From positions 441,376,053 to 441,440,052 of the forward strand of contig CM040118.1 of assembly GCA_022559845.1 (NCBI GenBank): 64,000 nt of DNA, written 5' to 3'. Below the pieces are notes generated by a model that saw only the letters and a list, made by a program, of their open reading frames with translations, made no database searches and was not told the origin of the DNA. This DNA comes from Amorphophallus konjac. Taxonomy: Eukaryota > Streptophyta > Magnoliopsida > Alismatales > Araceae. How positions within the stretch are numbered: position 1 is the first letter of the stretch; the number at the start of each line of letters is the position of its first letter. The position numbers and the translations under genes were made by a program. Below, piece by piece: positions 43,168 through 55,211 of this stretch.

Positions 43168-46100
43168 TGTAATGCCCCAGAATTCTATAATTTATTTCTA
43201 GGAATTTTTTTGGAATTTACAAAGGCCCAAATGAATTAATAAATTAATCATTATTAAGGCCCAATTACGAGGAACAATTAACCTAGCCTATTTAAATAAA
43301 GCCCAAAGGATTTAAGGACCAAGCCCATGAAGTTTGGCCCATATTCTAGAAGGTTAATTAATTTATTCACGGAATATAAAGATAAATACCCATTAATCGG
43401 ATAATGGGGTGGATAATAGAATAAACGAGTTTGAAGCAATTCAAATTCGGCGCCTACGATCTGTGGCGGTCTATCGTGCAACCGCTACATCCAAGAAAGC
43501 GGCCCATTATTCGACCGCTACATTCTGTCAGTTCCATGAATTGAAGAAAGAGCAAAAAGATTGGATTTTTATGGCTCTATCACCTAGGGATCGAGATGGG
43601 AAGGCTAGTAAACATGCTCAGGACTCTCAGAAGTCTATATAGTACCAACTAAGGACTCTAGAACTGATCTAATCCTCAAACCCTAGCCCAACCCTATAAG
43701 TAGAACCAAGATTTTACCTGCACGACCCTTACATTTGGCTCGCGTGGAATCAAGGTAAGGAGGTATTATTTTGGGTTAGTTCTTTAGAAGCTTTTATTCT
43801 CAATACATAGGACTAACATCTCTTAAAAGTTCGTGCTAGAAGATCAAGCACACAAGGAGATAGAAGCCTACAAAGTTGTTGGTTCCACATTAGCGACCCC
43901 GGAAACTGTGCGAAAGTCCGGTGACGATCAAGGGATTAGAGAACCAAATCGAGGTAATTAACATTAGTGCCTTTAGAACTTTTTATTCCCCGTAGTATCT
44001 ACTTCTTACCCTCCAAGTTTCACGTCATTAGGTCAAGTGGATCAAGAGATATTAGGACGTGAAGCTACTGATTTACAACAGGAAGTGCAGTCTTAAGGGT
44101 CGACTTCCAACATCAAATTCCAAGCCTAAAAGCCTTAGCAGAGGTAGGTCATCTCATAAATGGCTGAAATCTCATTCTAGGGATTAAAGCCCTCTTATTT
44201 CACTTGATTTCATGCTTTATAGACTGAGAATTTCATGTTTTATGCATATAGTATACATTCATGCATATTCTTAGCCCTAAATAAGTTAAGAGGAACTTTC
44301 TTGTTGATTCATAGAAAACCCATGCATATTGTTAGCTTAACCTTCATTCTATCATGATAGGGAAGTTTATACATGTTGATTTCCAGACATGATGTGTTTT
44401 AGACATAGTTCTTATTTTAGTTTTACTGTCAGACGTTCTCTAGCGGCCTAGTCTTTGACCACAAGCCTTGTGTAGCGGCCCTACGATAAACCACTAGACA
44501 CTCTATAAATTTGATTTTTATGAAATCTCTGACGGACCATAGATAGACCGTTAAAGTCCATCTGGCGGCCTTACGATAAACCGCCAAGCTGTATGTAACG
44601 ACTCTATATTAGACTGCCAGTGTTCTATTTTCTGTCAACCCGAGATAGATTTAAGAACAGTCCATTAACTTTTAAGTAAGCCTAGTTAACTATGTTCTAA
44701 CATATTTTAATGGTATTTCATTACTCTGAGTTTTTAATTACTGATTCATGATAGTGATCGCATGTTCTTTATCATACTTGAGATTATTTTAAAGCTTATG
44801 CTAATTTCATGCCAAAACTTATACTTTGTATTAAATAGATCTTTTAAGGGTGATAATAAACGTGGTTCACTGATTGGTTCATCACTGTTACAGATCCTCT
44901 TCTTATCTCAGAGTCATTTCTATAAGTACATGGCATATATTCCGGTATATGACCATTAGTTACACTTTTACACTATAGGAACATAATCTTGGACTTGATG
45001 ACATCTCCTTTGGATATTCCTTCCAAGGGACTAGGAAATCTTGTTCCAAGGCCTCCGTAATTCTCCACAAGCCTGGGTTCCCATTAGGACGTCAAGTTGG
45101 TTGTACCATTAAAGCCCAAATTGTCTAGAAAGCACTACCGATGTTTTCTAAATTCTGTCCTGTAACGGTTCAATACTCTACCGCTAAGGCCCCTTAACGA
45201 TCCAGTATCTGACCGCCAAGTTCTCTAAGTCCAAACTGATTTCTTTCTGGATTTATCCCACTCTAGAGGCCCAATATCAGACCGCCATATCAATATAGCG
45301 GCCCAGTTATAGACCGCTAAGTTTTCTGAATACTGTTGACCCAAGGTTTCACCCAAGGGTTAATATTCCTATAATCCTAGACTGACTAATGATAGTCTGG
45401 GACTTGTAACCTTATTCAAAGACATCTAAGATTAAGAATTTACCGTTATGCTGTCGAATTTTCTCCAAGGCTTAACTTAGTTATTAATGCATTTCTTGAA
45501 CTCATAAATCTATATTTGGTGCATTCTTATTATTGACATTGAGTCTTGAACACTTATTAAACTTATTACAAGCGTGGCCAACTTTATTACTATATACGTG
45601 GAAGTAACTTGATTTATACTTGAAGATGCGGTTCGAGCACTGATTGTGTTCAAGGGCTCTATGCTAGTCCCCTCGGTTGATTGTCGAAAATATACTATTA
45701 TAAACCATGGGGTATGATGCTACTAGTGGCACATTGTGCTTGGAGTACTTTCTTTATAAATAAGTGAAATTATCCACGGCTTGTGAAGTGAAATTATCCA
45801 CAGAAATTCACAAAGTACTTGTTACTAAGTGAAGAGTACATTCTTGCTTGACTTTCTAGTACATTCTCGTTACCTTCTTATTCATGAAAGGCCATAATTA
45901 CATTCTTACTTGATCATGCTTGCTCAATCATATCTTAACTTGATCATGTCTTGTTACTTTGGTTTATTCACGTGATTTATCGCATTCGCCTGATTTTACT
46001 TTATTCTCTAGAGCCCAAAATGCTAATCACTTTAATATTACCTTCATGTTGATGCGAAGATACCTACTAGGCAAGTGTGCTCATTACCTATTTTTCAATC

Positions 46101-46442
46101 TTTCCAGGAGATGCAAGTAGTTCGGATTCGGATTCGAGTTATTCAAGTGATGGGTCCGAGAGCGAATGAAGGTCACATAAGATTGAGAGAAGACTTCTTG
46201 TCAATGATGTCTCGATCGAGTTCATGTAATTTTCTCTTTATTGAGTCACATAGTTGAATTTTTGATGTATGTGGATCATTGTTACTATTAATAAAAGTGA
46301 AGGTTTGAGTAAATTATTGTGCAATTACTTTATCTGATTGTTATTGCGCTCTGATTATTCTTGCTTGCAAGAGGCTTACCATGCCGGTTGTTCACGTTTC
46401 TCGAGATTGTCTTCCGCTGTATTAAAGGCTTGGTACGTGACA
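43168..46442 (+). repeat. 5' LTR of element 4 (3275 bp)
   Basis: TGTAATGCCCC ... GGTACGTGACA. TATA at 43695-43702 (TATAAGTA; TATAAATA in the 3' copy at 51644-51651). About 5% divergent from the 3' LTR over much of its length, but identical from about 45474 to 45966. Confidence 0.95.
43464..45319. repeat. 24-nt TAGCGG-N12-CCGCTA modules in element 4 LTR
   Basis: At least eleven modules with 6-nt arms and a spacer of exactly 12 nt: 43464-43487, 43497-43520, five between 44451 and 44617 (best 44563-44586, TGGCGG with CCGCCA), then 45163-45186, 45195-45218, 45264-45287 and 45296-45319 (TAGCGG with CCGCTA). Spacers tend to start YCC and end AGA. The cores span 20 nt from RCG to CGY, the same geometry as in element 1. 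The 3' LTR keeps the modules with different decay at each site. Confidence 0.9.
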
Positions 46443-46449
46443 GTTAAGT

Positions 46450-46462
46450 TGGTATCAGAGCC
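46450..46462 (+). other. Primer binding site of element 4 (initiator tRNA-Met)
   Basis: TGGTATCAGAGCC, seven nt after the 5' LTR. Confidence 0.93.
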
Positions 46463-46675
46463 TAAGTCCAAGGACTTAGGGAGAAAAGTCATGTCATAGG
46501 ATAAGTCCAAAGTTATAGGACCCATACCTATGAACTAAGGAAGAAATTCCCCACCTATGTGAGACATTGGGTAGAGCCCGGGGATAAGATAGTAAATTAG
46601 CTCTAGCTTAAACCCACTCATTCCAGGGGAATTAACAAATTCATTATTCTTCTCAGGTACCTTATTCTTATTGTA

Positions 46676-47625
46676 ATGGCTCATCGCATAGACTGGAATG
46701 GTATGCAAGAGACCGTTGCGGGTCTAACACAAGCGTTGCAAACCATGGCGCAAGTAGGCGCAGGAGCAAGAGCTGGAGACCTACATCGTAACTTTTAGAG
46801 TCTAAACCCTCCACAATTCTATGGTTCTTCTAATCTGGACGAGGCCAAGAACTGGATCGATGAAATGAACCAGATATTTGACGTCATACAATGTACAGAC
46901 CAGGAAAAAGTGCGCCTTGCTACTTTTCAACTCAACAAGGATGCACGCACATGGTGGAAGTCAGTACCGGCACCTCCAGCTGACGCACCACACACGTGGG
47001 AAGGTTTTCTTACCTTATTTCGTGCCAAGTACTTTTCTGAGCATATTAAGGAGCGGAAGGCTATGGAGTTCGCTTCTCTACGCCAGGGCATGTTGTTAGT
47101 GGCAGAATATGAACTTAAATTTTCCCGACTGGCACCCTATGCTCCTCATCTGATTAGCACTGACTTGCTGAAGGCTAATCGATTTTTGGATGGATTAAGG
47201 CCCGGATATATTCAACAACTGGGGACCCAGAATATCAGTACAAACGCGGAAATGGTCCAGCTAGCACACCTATGTGAAAGGACCTTAGAGAAGGTCGAGA
47301 AATTAAAAGGTAAGGGCGAAGAATCAAGTCGAAGATTAGATCGGCGTGATAAGAAAAGCAAGTTCAGCATCACGGAACCCTACAAATCCCATGATAGTAA
47401 GAAAAGATCCCGAAATGGGAGTGGTAGTGGCTACCACAAGAACACGAAAGTCAAGGAAGAAGATAAGCAGGTCGCCACGGCCTATACCTTTTGTGAGAAG
47501 TTTGGTCATTCGGCCGAAGAATGCAGGAAGCGCCTTGGCGCTTGTCTACGTTTTGGCAGCAAGGAGCACCGCATGCTGGATTGCCCTCTTATGAAGGAGC
47601 TATCTTCTAGAGGTGGACATAAGAG
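46676..47625 (+). pseudogene. gag: Element 4 gag domain
   Basis: ATG 46676 (MAHRIDWNGMQETVAGLTQALQ). TAG at 46796 is the only early break. Capsid core: AKNWIDEMNQIFDVIQC ... ATFQLNKDARTWWKSV ... LFRAKYFSEHIKERKA ... FLDGLRPGY (about 46845-47215). A basic linker leads to two Cys/His fingers near 47485-47590. Both have lost one Cys relative to element 1 (AYTFCEKFGHSAEEC and CLRFGSKEHRMLDC, where Y and F replace Cys), each explained by one base change. Gag and pol share one frame, as is usual in this lineage. Confidence 0.9.
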
Positions 47626-50600
47626 ACAGGCTCGTCTCAATGTCGTTTTAGATGATGAAGCGCCCAGGGATGATGGGCTTATGGAAGGTACCATTCACAT
47701 CTATTCACATCCTGCATTCCTATTATTTGATACTGGTATTTCTCATTCTTTTATATCTACTTCCTTCGCAAGAACTTTACCTCTTTCATCAGTTCCTTTA
47801 CCTACGGACCTGGCTATTACTACACATTTAGGTCCCGGAACCAAACTCACAAACTATTATCCTGATAGTGAGGTAATAGTAGAAGGACACAATCTTCTTA
47901 CAAACCTCGTATGCCTTGATATGGAGGGCTACAGTGCTATTTTAGGGGTAGATTAGCTTGTAGATCATGATGCCTACATCAATTGCCGCAACCGGATTAT
48001 TTCTTTTCGGAGACCTGGTCTTCCAAGATTTTCCTTCCTTGGTATCAAGTATAGGAAACATCCTACCATCATTTCTTCTCTTCACGCTTGCAAACTGATT
48101 TCGTATGGATGTGAAGCTTTCCTTACTTCTGTGATTGTTACCGAGTCTAAGGAGATAATCTTAGCAGACGTCCCCATCATAAATGAGTTTCCTGATGTAT
48201 TCCCATTAGATTTACCCAGTTTACCACCTGAAAAGGAAGTAAATTTCTCTATTAAACTCATCCCTGGAGCATCACCTGTTTCAATAGCCCCCTACTGGAT
48301 GTCCCCCACAGAACTTAAGGAACCGAAGAGGCAACTTCAGGAGTTATTAGACAAGGGTTTCATTCGACCTGGCACATCCCCTTGGGGTGCGCCAGTTCTT
48401 TTTGTCAAGAAGAAGGATGGATCGCTCAGGCTCTGTATTGACTATTGGCGACTGAATCAACTCACAACTAAGAACAAATATCCGTTCCCGCATATTGATG
48501 AGCTCTTTGATCAGCTCTCGGGAGCAGAATACTTCTCCAAGATAGACCTCAGGTCAGGATATCACCAGCTCAGGATTAAGGATGAAGACATATTCAAAAC
48601 TACTTTTCGAAGCCATTATGGTCATTATGAGTTTGTTGTAATGCCGTTTGGGTTAACCAATGCCCCAACAGCATTTATACAACTTATGAACAAAGTTTTC
48701 CAGCCTTATCTGGACCAGTTTGTGGTCATCTTTATTGATGACATTCTTATTTACTTCAAGACAAAGGAGGAACATGAAGAACATTTGAAAATAGCCTTGC
48801 AGACTTTAAGAGAACACAAACTCTATGCAAAGCTCAGTAAGTGCGAGTTCTGGTTAAAGGAAGTCTCGTTCCTCGGCCATATTATTTCAGAGGAAGGTAT
48901 CGCAGTTGACCCTTCTAAGGTGAAAGCAGTTAAGAACTGGAGTCGACCAACGACCGTGTCAGAAGTAAGAAGCTTTCTAGGTCTGGTTGGGCATTACAAA
49001 AGGTTTATTAAGGATTTTTCTAAGATTGTTGTTCCTTTGACAAGACTTACAAGAAAAGAAAATCCTTTCATATGGTCGAAGGAATGCGAAGAGGGTTTCT
49101 TAACTCTTAAAGATCATCTAACTACAGCCCCTATATTATCATTGTCCGTTGAGGGTGGTGGATTTGAAGTTTATACGGATGCATCTGGCATTAGCCTAGG
49201 GTGCGTTCTTATGCAAAATGGGAAAGTAATTGGCTATTCTTCAAGACAGTTGAAGCGTCACGAGGAGAATTATCCCGTACATGATTTAGAATTGACGGAT
49301 GTTATATTTGCCTTAAAAATTTGGCATCACTACCTTTACGGAGAAAAAATCACTGTCTACTCAGACCACAAAAGCTTGAAATATTTGTTCTCCCAAAAGG
49401 AACTGAATATGAGGCAAAGAAGATGGTTGGAATACTTAAAGGACTTTGATTTTACTATCCAATATCATCCTGGCAAGGCTAATGCTGTGGCAGATGCACT
49501 CAGCAGAAAACCAATGGGAAAACTATCAACTCTCATGATTAGTATGACTAATCTCATCTCTCAATTTGCTCAGTTGAACTTAGATATTGACATGAAGAAG
49601 GAAGATTGTTTTATAGCCAATATCCGAACTCAACCCACATTAATAGAAGATCTGCTCAAGCTACAAAACAATGACCTAGTATTACTGAAGATTAAAGCTA
49701 ATATTGAGCAAAGGCCAGATTTCTTTATTGCCAATGATGGAAGGTTGCTATTCAAGGGCCAGATTTGTACACCGGATCACGTTGATACTAAGAAACTGAT
49801 CCTGGAAGAAGCTCATAGTTCCAAGTACACCATTCACCCTGGTGGTACTAAAATGTATCAAGATCTTAAAAGGAACTTCTGGTGGCCTAACATGAAAAGA
49901 GAAATAGTAGATTTCATGTCTCGCTGTCTCACTTGTCAACAAGTAAAGGCAGAACATTTAAGACCCGCAAATAAATTACACCCCTTGAATATTCTCGAAT
50001 AGAAATGGGAAGGTATAGGGATGGATTTCATTGTGGGTTTACCTAAAACAAGAGGAGGACACGATGGTATATGTGTAATCATAGACCGATAGACTAAGTC
50101 TGCATATTTTCTGATAATAAAAAGTTGGTGGTCTATGGATATTCTAGCGGCATTATACATAAGAAAAATCGCCAAATTACATGGTGTCCCTGTCACTATC
50201 ATTTTTGATCGAGATCCTCGATTCACATCACAGTTCTGGAAGAGTCTACAACATTCTTTAGGTACCCGACTGAACTTTAGCACGGCATTCCATTCACAAA
50301 CCGATGGTCAAACTGAAAGGACAAATCAAGTGGTGGAAGATATGCTCAGGGCTTGTGCTATTGATTTTAGAGGAAGTTGGCATGATCACTTGCCTCTAGT
50401 AGAATTTGCATACAATAATAGCTACCAAGCTAGCATTCAAATGGCACCATTTGAAGCTCTATATGGAAGAAGCTGTCGTTCCCCTATTTGTTGGAATGAA
50501 GAAGGAGAAAGGTAATTTCTCGGTTTTGACATTATTAGGGATACTACCGAGAAGATTAAATTTATTCGAGAAAGACTCCAGATGGCACAAGACTGGTAGA

Positions 50601-51106
50601 AATCTTATGCTGATAATCGAAGACGCGACTTGGAGTTCCAAGTGGGAGATCATGTGTATCTTAAAGTTTCTCCGAGTCATGGTATTCGAAGATTTGGCAT
50701 TAAAGGCAAGCTTACCCCAAGATTCATTGGCCAATTTAAAATTCTAGAAAGGGTCGGTGAAGTGGCTTATCGACTGGCTTTGCCTCCACAACTAGCAGGA
50801 GTTCATGACGTATTCCATGTTTCTATGTTGAAGAAAAATGTTTATGACCCTTTCCATGTCATCACCTATGACAATCTGGAGATTAAGAAGGATTTGACAT
50901 ATGAGCAAAAGCCAATCACGAACCTTGAACGGGAGGTATGTCAACTTCGGAATAAAAGTATTCATGTGGTCAAGATCTAGTGGACAAAGTCAGGAGAAAC
51001 ATGGGAGACGGAGGAAGCTATGCGCAAGAAATATCCAGAGTTATTTAATTGTAAGTACACTCTCCATATAATCCATGTATTGAATTTGGGGATCAAATTC
51101 TCTTAA
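47626..51106 (+). pseudogene. pol: Element 4 pol: protease, RT, RNase H, integrase, chromodomain
   Basis: Same frame as gag. Protease LLFDTGISHSF (DTG at 47729-47737) with partner AILGVD and a TAG in place of Trp at 47954. Reverse transcriptase from 48190 ([18 protein letters not shown]), with catalytic FIDD at 48731-48742. RNase [16 protein letters not shown] (about 49165) to ADALSRK. Integrase HHCC finger [11 protein letters not shown] ... RCLTCQQVK (about 49815-49945), core Asp in GMDFIVGLP, FDRDPRFTSQFW, and the Glu in TDGQTERTNQVVED (about 50300-50345). GPY/F-like RRFGIKGKLTPRFIGQFK near 50685-50735, then a chromodomain (NLEREVCQLRNKSIHVVKI ... TWETEEAMRKKYPELF, about 50915-51045). Six point stops; otherwise full length. 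Confidence 0.94.
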
Positions 51107-51117
51107 GTGGGGGAGGG
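51105..51117 (+). other. Element 4 polypurine tract
   Basis: AAGTGGGGGAGGG directly before the 3' LTR; the pol stop TAA (51104-51106) overlaps it. Confidence 0.88.
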
Positions 51118-54100
51118 TGTAATGCCCCAGAATTTTGTAATGTATTTCTAGGAATTTTTTGGAATTTACAAAGACCCAAATGAATTAATAAATTAATCAT
51201 TATTAAGGCCCAATTATGAGAAACAATTAACCTAGCCTATTTAAATAAAGCCCAAAGGATTTAAGGACCAAGCCCATGAAGTTTGGCCCATATTCTAGAA
51301 GGTTAATTAATTTATTCACGGAATATAAAGATAAGTACCCATTAATTGGATAATGGGGTGGATAATAGAATAAAAGAGTTTGAAGCAATTCAAATTCGGT
51401 GCCTAAGATCTGTGGCAGTCTATCGTGCAACCGCTACATCCAAGAAAATGGCCCATTATTCGACCGCAACATTCTTTCAGTTCCGTGAATTGAAGAAAGA
51501 GCAAAAAGATTAGATTTTTAAGGCTCTATCACCTAGGGATCGAGATGGGAAGGCTAGTAAACATGTTAAAGACTCTCAGAAGTATGTATAGTATCAACTA
51601 AGTACTATAGAACCGATCTAATCTTCAAACCCTAGCCGAACCCTATAAATAGAACCAAGATTTTACCTGTACGACCCTTACATTTGGCTCGCGTGGAATC
51701 ATGGTAAGGAGATATTATTTTGGGTTAGTTATTTAGAAGTTTTTATTCTCAATACATAGGACTAACATCTCTCAGAATTTCGTGCTAGGAGATCAAGCAC
51801 ACAAGGAGATAGAAGCCTGCAAAGTTGCTGGTTCCACATTAGCGACCCCGAAAACTGTGTGAAAGTCCGGTGAAGATCAAGGGATTAGAGAACCAATTCG
51901 AGGTAATTAGCATTAGTGCCTTTAGAACTTTTTGTTCTTCTTAGTATCTACTTCTTACCCTCCAAGTTTCATGTCATTAGGTCAAGTGGATCAAGAGATA
52001 TTAGGACGTGAAGTTACTGATTTACAACAGGAAGTGTAGTCTTAAGGGTCGACTTCCAACATCAAATTCCAAGCCTAAAAGCATTAGCAGAGGTAGGCCA
52101 TCTCATGAACGGCTGAAATATCATTCTAGAAATAAAAGCCCTCTTATTTCACGAGATTTCATGCTTTATAGATCGAGAATTTCATGTTTTATCCATATAG
52201 TATACATTCATGCATATTCTTAGCCCTAAATAAGTTAAGAGGAACTTTCTTGTTGATTCACAGAAAACCCATGCATATTGTTAGCTTAACCTTTGTTCTA
52301 TCATGATAGGGAAGTTTATACATGTTGATTTCTAGACATGATGTGTTTTAGACATAGTTCTTCTTATTTTAGTTTTACTGTCAGACGTTCTCTAGTGGCC
52401 TAGTCTTTGACCGCAAACCTTGTGTAGCAGCCCTACGATAAACCGCTAGACACTCCGTAAATTTGATTTTTATCAAATCTCTGACGGACCATAGATAGAC
52501 CGTTAAAGTCCATCTGGCGGACTTACAATAAACCGCCAAGCTGTATGTAACGGCTCTATATTAGACCGCTAGTGTTCTATTTTCTGTCAACCCGAGATAG
52601 ATTTAAGAACAGTCCATTAACTTATAAGTAAGCCTAGTTAACTATGTTCTAACCTATTTTAATGGTATTTCATTACTCTGAGTTTTAAATTACTGATTCA
52701 TGACAGTGATCGCATGTTCTTTATCATACTTGGGATTATTTTAAAGCTTATGCTAATTTCATGCCAAAACTTATACTTTGTATTAAATACATCTTTTAAG
52801 GGTGATAATACATGTGGTTCATCGATTTGTTCATCACTGTTATAGATTCTCTTCTTATCTCAGAGTCATTTCTATAAGTACATTGTATATATTCCGGTAT
52901 ATGACCATTAGTTACACTTTTGCACTATAGGAACATAATCTTGGACTTGATGACCTCTCCTTTGGATATTCCTTCCAATGGACTAGGAAATCTTATTTCA
53001 AGGCCTCTGTAATTCTCCGCGAGCCTGGGATTCCCACTAGGACACCGAGTTGGTTGTACCATTAAAGCCCAAATTGTCTAGAAAGCATTACCGATGTTTT
53101 ATGAATTCTATCTTATAAAGGTTCAATACTCGACCGCTAAGGCTCCTTAATGGTCCAGTATCTGACTGCCAAGTTCTCTGAGTCCAAACTGATTTCTTTC
53201 TGGATTCAGCCCACTCTAGTGGCCCAATATCAGACCGCCATATCAATATAGCGGCCCAGTTATAGACCGCTAAGTTTTTTGAATACTGTTGACCTAAGGT
53301 TTGACCCAAGGGTTAATATTCCTTTAATTCTAGACTGACTAATGATAGTCCGAGACTTGTAACCTTATTCAAAGACATCTAAGATAAATTATGAAAGATA
53401 AAGAATATACCGTTATGCTGTCGAATTTTCTCCAAGGCATAACTTAGTTATTAATGCATTTCTTGAACTCATAAATCTATATTTGGTGCATTCTTATTAT
53501 TGACATTGAGTCTTGAACACTTATTAAACTTATTACAAGCGTGGCCAACTTTATTACTATATACGTGGAAGTAACTTGATTTATACTTGAAGATGCGGTT
53601 CGAGCACTGATTGTGTTCAAGGGCTCTATGCTAGTCCCCTCGGTTGATTGTCGAAAATATACTATTATAAACCATGGGGTATGATGCTACTAGTGGCACA
53701 TTGTGCTTGGAGTACTTTCTTTATAAATAAGTGAAATTATCCACGGCTTGTGAAGTGAAATTATCCACAGAAATTCACAAAGTACTTGTTACTAAGTGAA
53801 GAGTACATTCTTGCTTGACTTTCTAGTACATTCTCGTTACCTTCTTATTCATGAAAGGCCATAATTACATTCTTACTTGATCATGCTTGCTCAATCATAT
53901 CTTAACTTGATCATGTCTTGTTACTTTGGTTTGTTCACGTGATTTATCGCATTCGCCTGATTTTACTTTATTCTCTAGAGCCCAAAATGCTAATCACTTT
54001 AATATTACCTTCATGTTGATGCAAAGATACCTACTGGGCAAGTGTGCTCATTACCTATTTTCCAATCTTTCCAAGAGATGCAAGTAGTTCAGATTCGGAT

Positions 54101-54411
54101 TCGAGTTATTCAAGTGATGGGTCCGAGAGCGAATGAAGGTCACATAAGATTGAGAGAAGACTTAGGAAGTCAATGATGTTTAGATCGAGTTCATGTAATT
54201 TTCTCTTTATTGAGTCACATAGTTGAATAGTTGATGTATGTGGATCATTCTTATTATTAATAAAAGTGAAGGTTTAAGTAAATTATTGTGCAATTACTTT
54301 ATGTGATTGTTATTACGCTCTGATTATTCTTGCTTGCAAGAGGCTTACCATACCAGTTGTTCACGTTTCCCGAGATTATCTTCCGCTGTATTAAAGGCTC
54401 GGGGCGTGACA
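51118..54411 (+). repeat. 3' LTR of element 4 (3294 bp)
   Basis: TGTAATGCCCC ... CGGGGCGTGACA, pairing with 43168-46442; carries the same module arrays (about 51415-51475, 52390-52580, 53105-53275). Followed by CACCC, after which the antisense gene of element 3 resumes. Confidence 0.95.
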
Positions 54412-55070
54412 CACCCCTTATGAGAATAATCCTTCACAGAAAGGGACACACAACTCCTTCCCCGCCTCGCCTGAATGAAGAAGAAGCCCTTCCCGACAAA
54501 AGGATTGTCCTTCAACTCAAAAAAATAGTGGAAGAGGTCCAGTGAGGTGCGCACCCCTCTCTTGCCACAGAGGAAGATGAAGGAAAAGATGAGAGTGTAA
54601 GAGTTGGAGACTAGCTGGACAGGAGCCAGCCAGCAGAACCAAAGCAACTCGGCAACAAAAGGTTGGAGGGGCAGCTGAAAGCCGCACTTCCAAGCCAGGA
54701 GGAAAGAACAAAAGAGACCAGAATGAGCAACCAGACTGGATTCATGTGGCTCAGGTGCGAGGAACTTGAATCGCCATGGAAGCCCATACCGATTCTCTAG
54801 CCGCTTCACGTCCGCCTCACCCAGCTCGCTGCGGAGAGGCTTCGGTGGCACCAAAAAAGTCCTCGAGGCCCGTTCTCCCTCTCGGCTCTCGGCCCCTGGA
54901 TTTTGGTCCGCCATGGAACGGATAGAAGAACTGGGAGAAGAAGGGGAAAGCTCTGACTCTGAAGACTTCGGAGGAGAAGGAAATTGATGGATCGCCGCCG
55001 CGGTAACCCTTGCCAGCTCCTCAATGGCCACGGCGATTCTCCGTTCTTCCAAGTTACTCTCACGGCACTA
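54412..55070 (-). pseudogene. Antisense gene of element 3, 5' part
   Basis: Minus strand, ATG at 55052 (MEERRIAVAIEELARVTAAA). Acidic Ser-rich head, then the conserved domain: LGEADVKRLENRYGLPW ... LPLQPFVAELLWFCWLAPVQL ... LFHYFFELKDNPFVGKGFFF ... SVKDYSHKG, parallel to element 2. Open across the whole 640 bp. It breaks at 54412 where element 4 begins and continues at 43167. Leu/Phe/Trp-rich runs could suggest membrane segments but match the family domain better. In both elements the motif AAAACCCTAA stands 37-60 bp upstream of the start. Confidence 0.85.
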
Positions 55071-55103
55071 GGGCCCCCCTCAAATATAAATTGAAAGAGA
55101 GGC

Positions 55104-55118
55104 AAAACCCTAAGCCCC
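55104..55118. other. LINE target-site duplication, left copy
   Basis: AAAACCCTAAGCCCC; repeated at 60971-60985, where its A-run merges with the poly-A tail, so the exact length may be a few bases less than 15. Confidence 0.88.
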
Positions 55119-55211
55119 CCTAGCGAAGGGAGAGAGTGTTAGAGAGAGAAGCTCTGCATCTCCCGCGTTGGTTTCCTTTGTTCCTCCGGTGTGCTCCCCG
55201 CCCTGCCGACG

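Larger units (their letters stand above)
43168..54411 (+). mobile_element. Element 4: complete Tekay/Del-like chromovirus
   Basis: LTRs 43168-46442 and 51118-54411, perfect target duplication CACCC (43163-43167 and 54412-54416), initiator-Met primer site, one gag-pol frame from 46676 to 51106 and polypurine tract 51105-51117. It is inserted in the antisense gene of element 3, whose reading resumes on both sides. Only point stops break the ORF (46796, 47954, 50000, about 50090, 50513, 50597, 50978); no frameshift is seen, so it is one of the younger insertions. A different family from element 1, but the same lineage. Confidence 0.96.
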
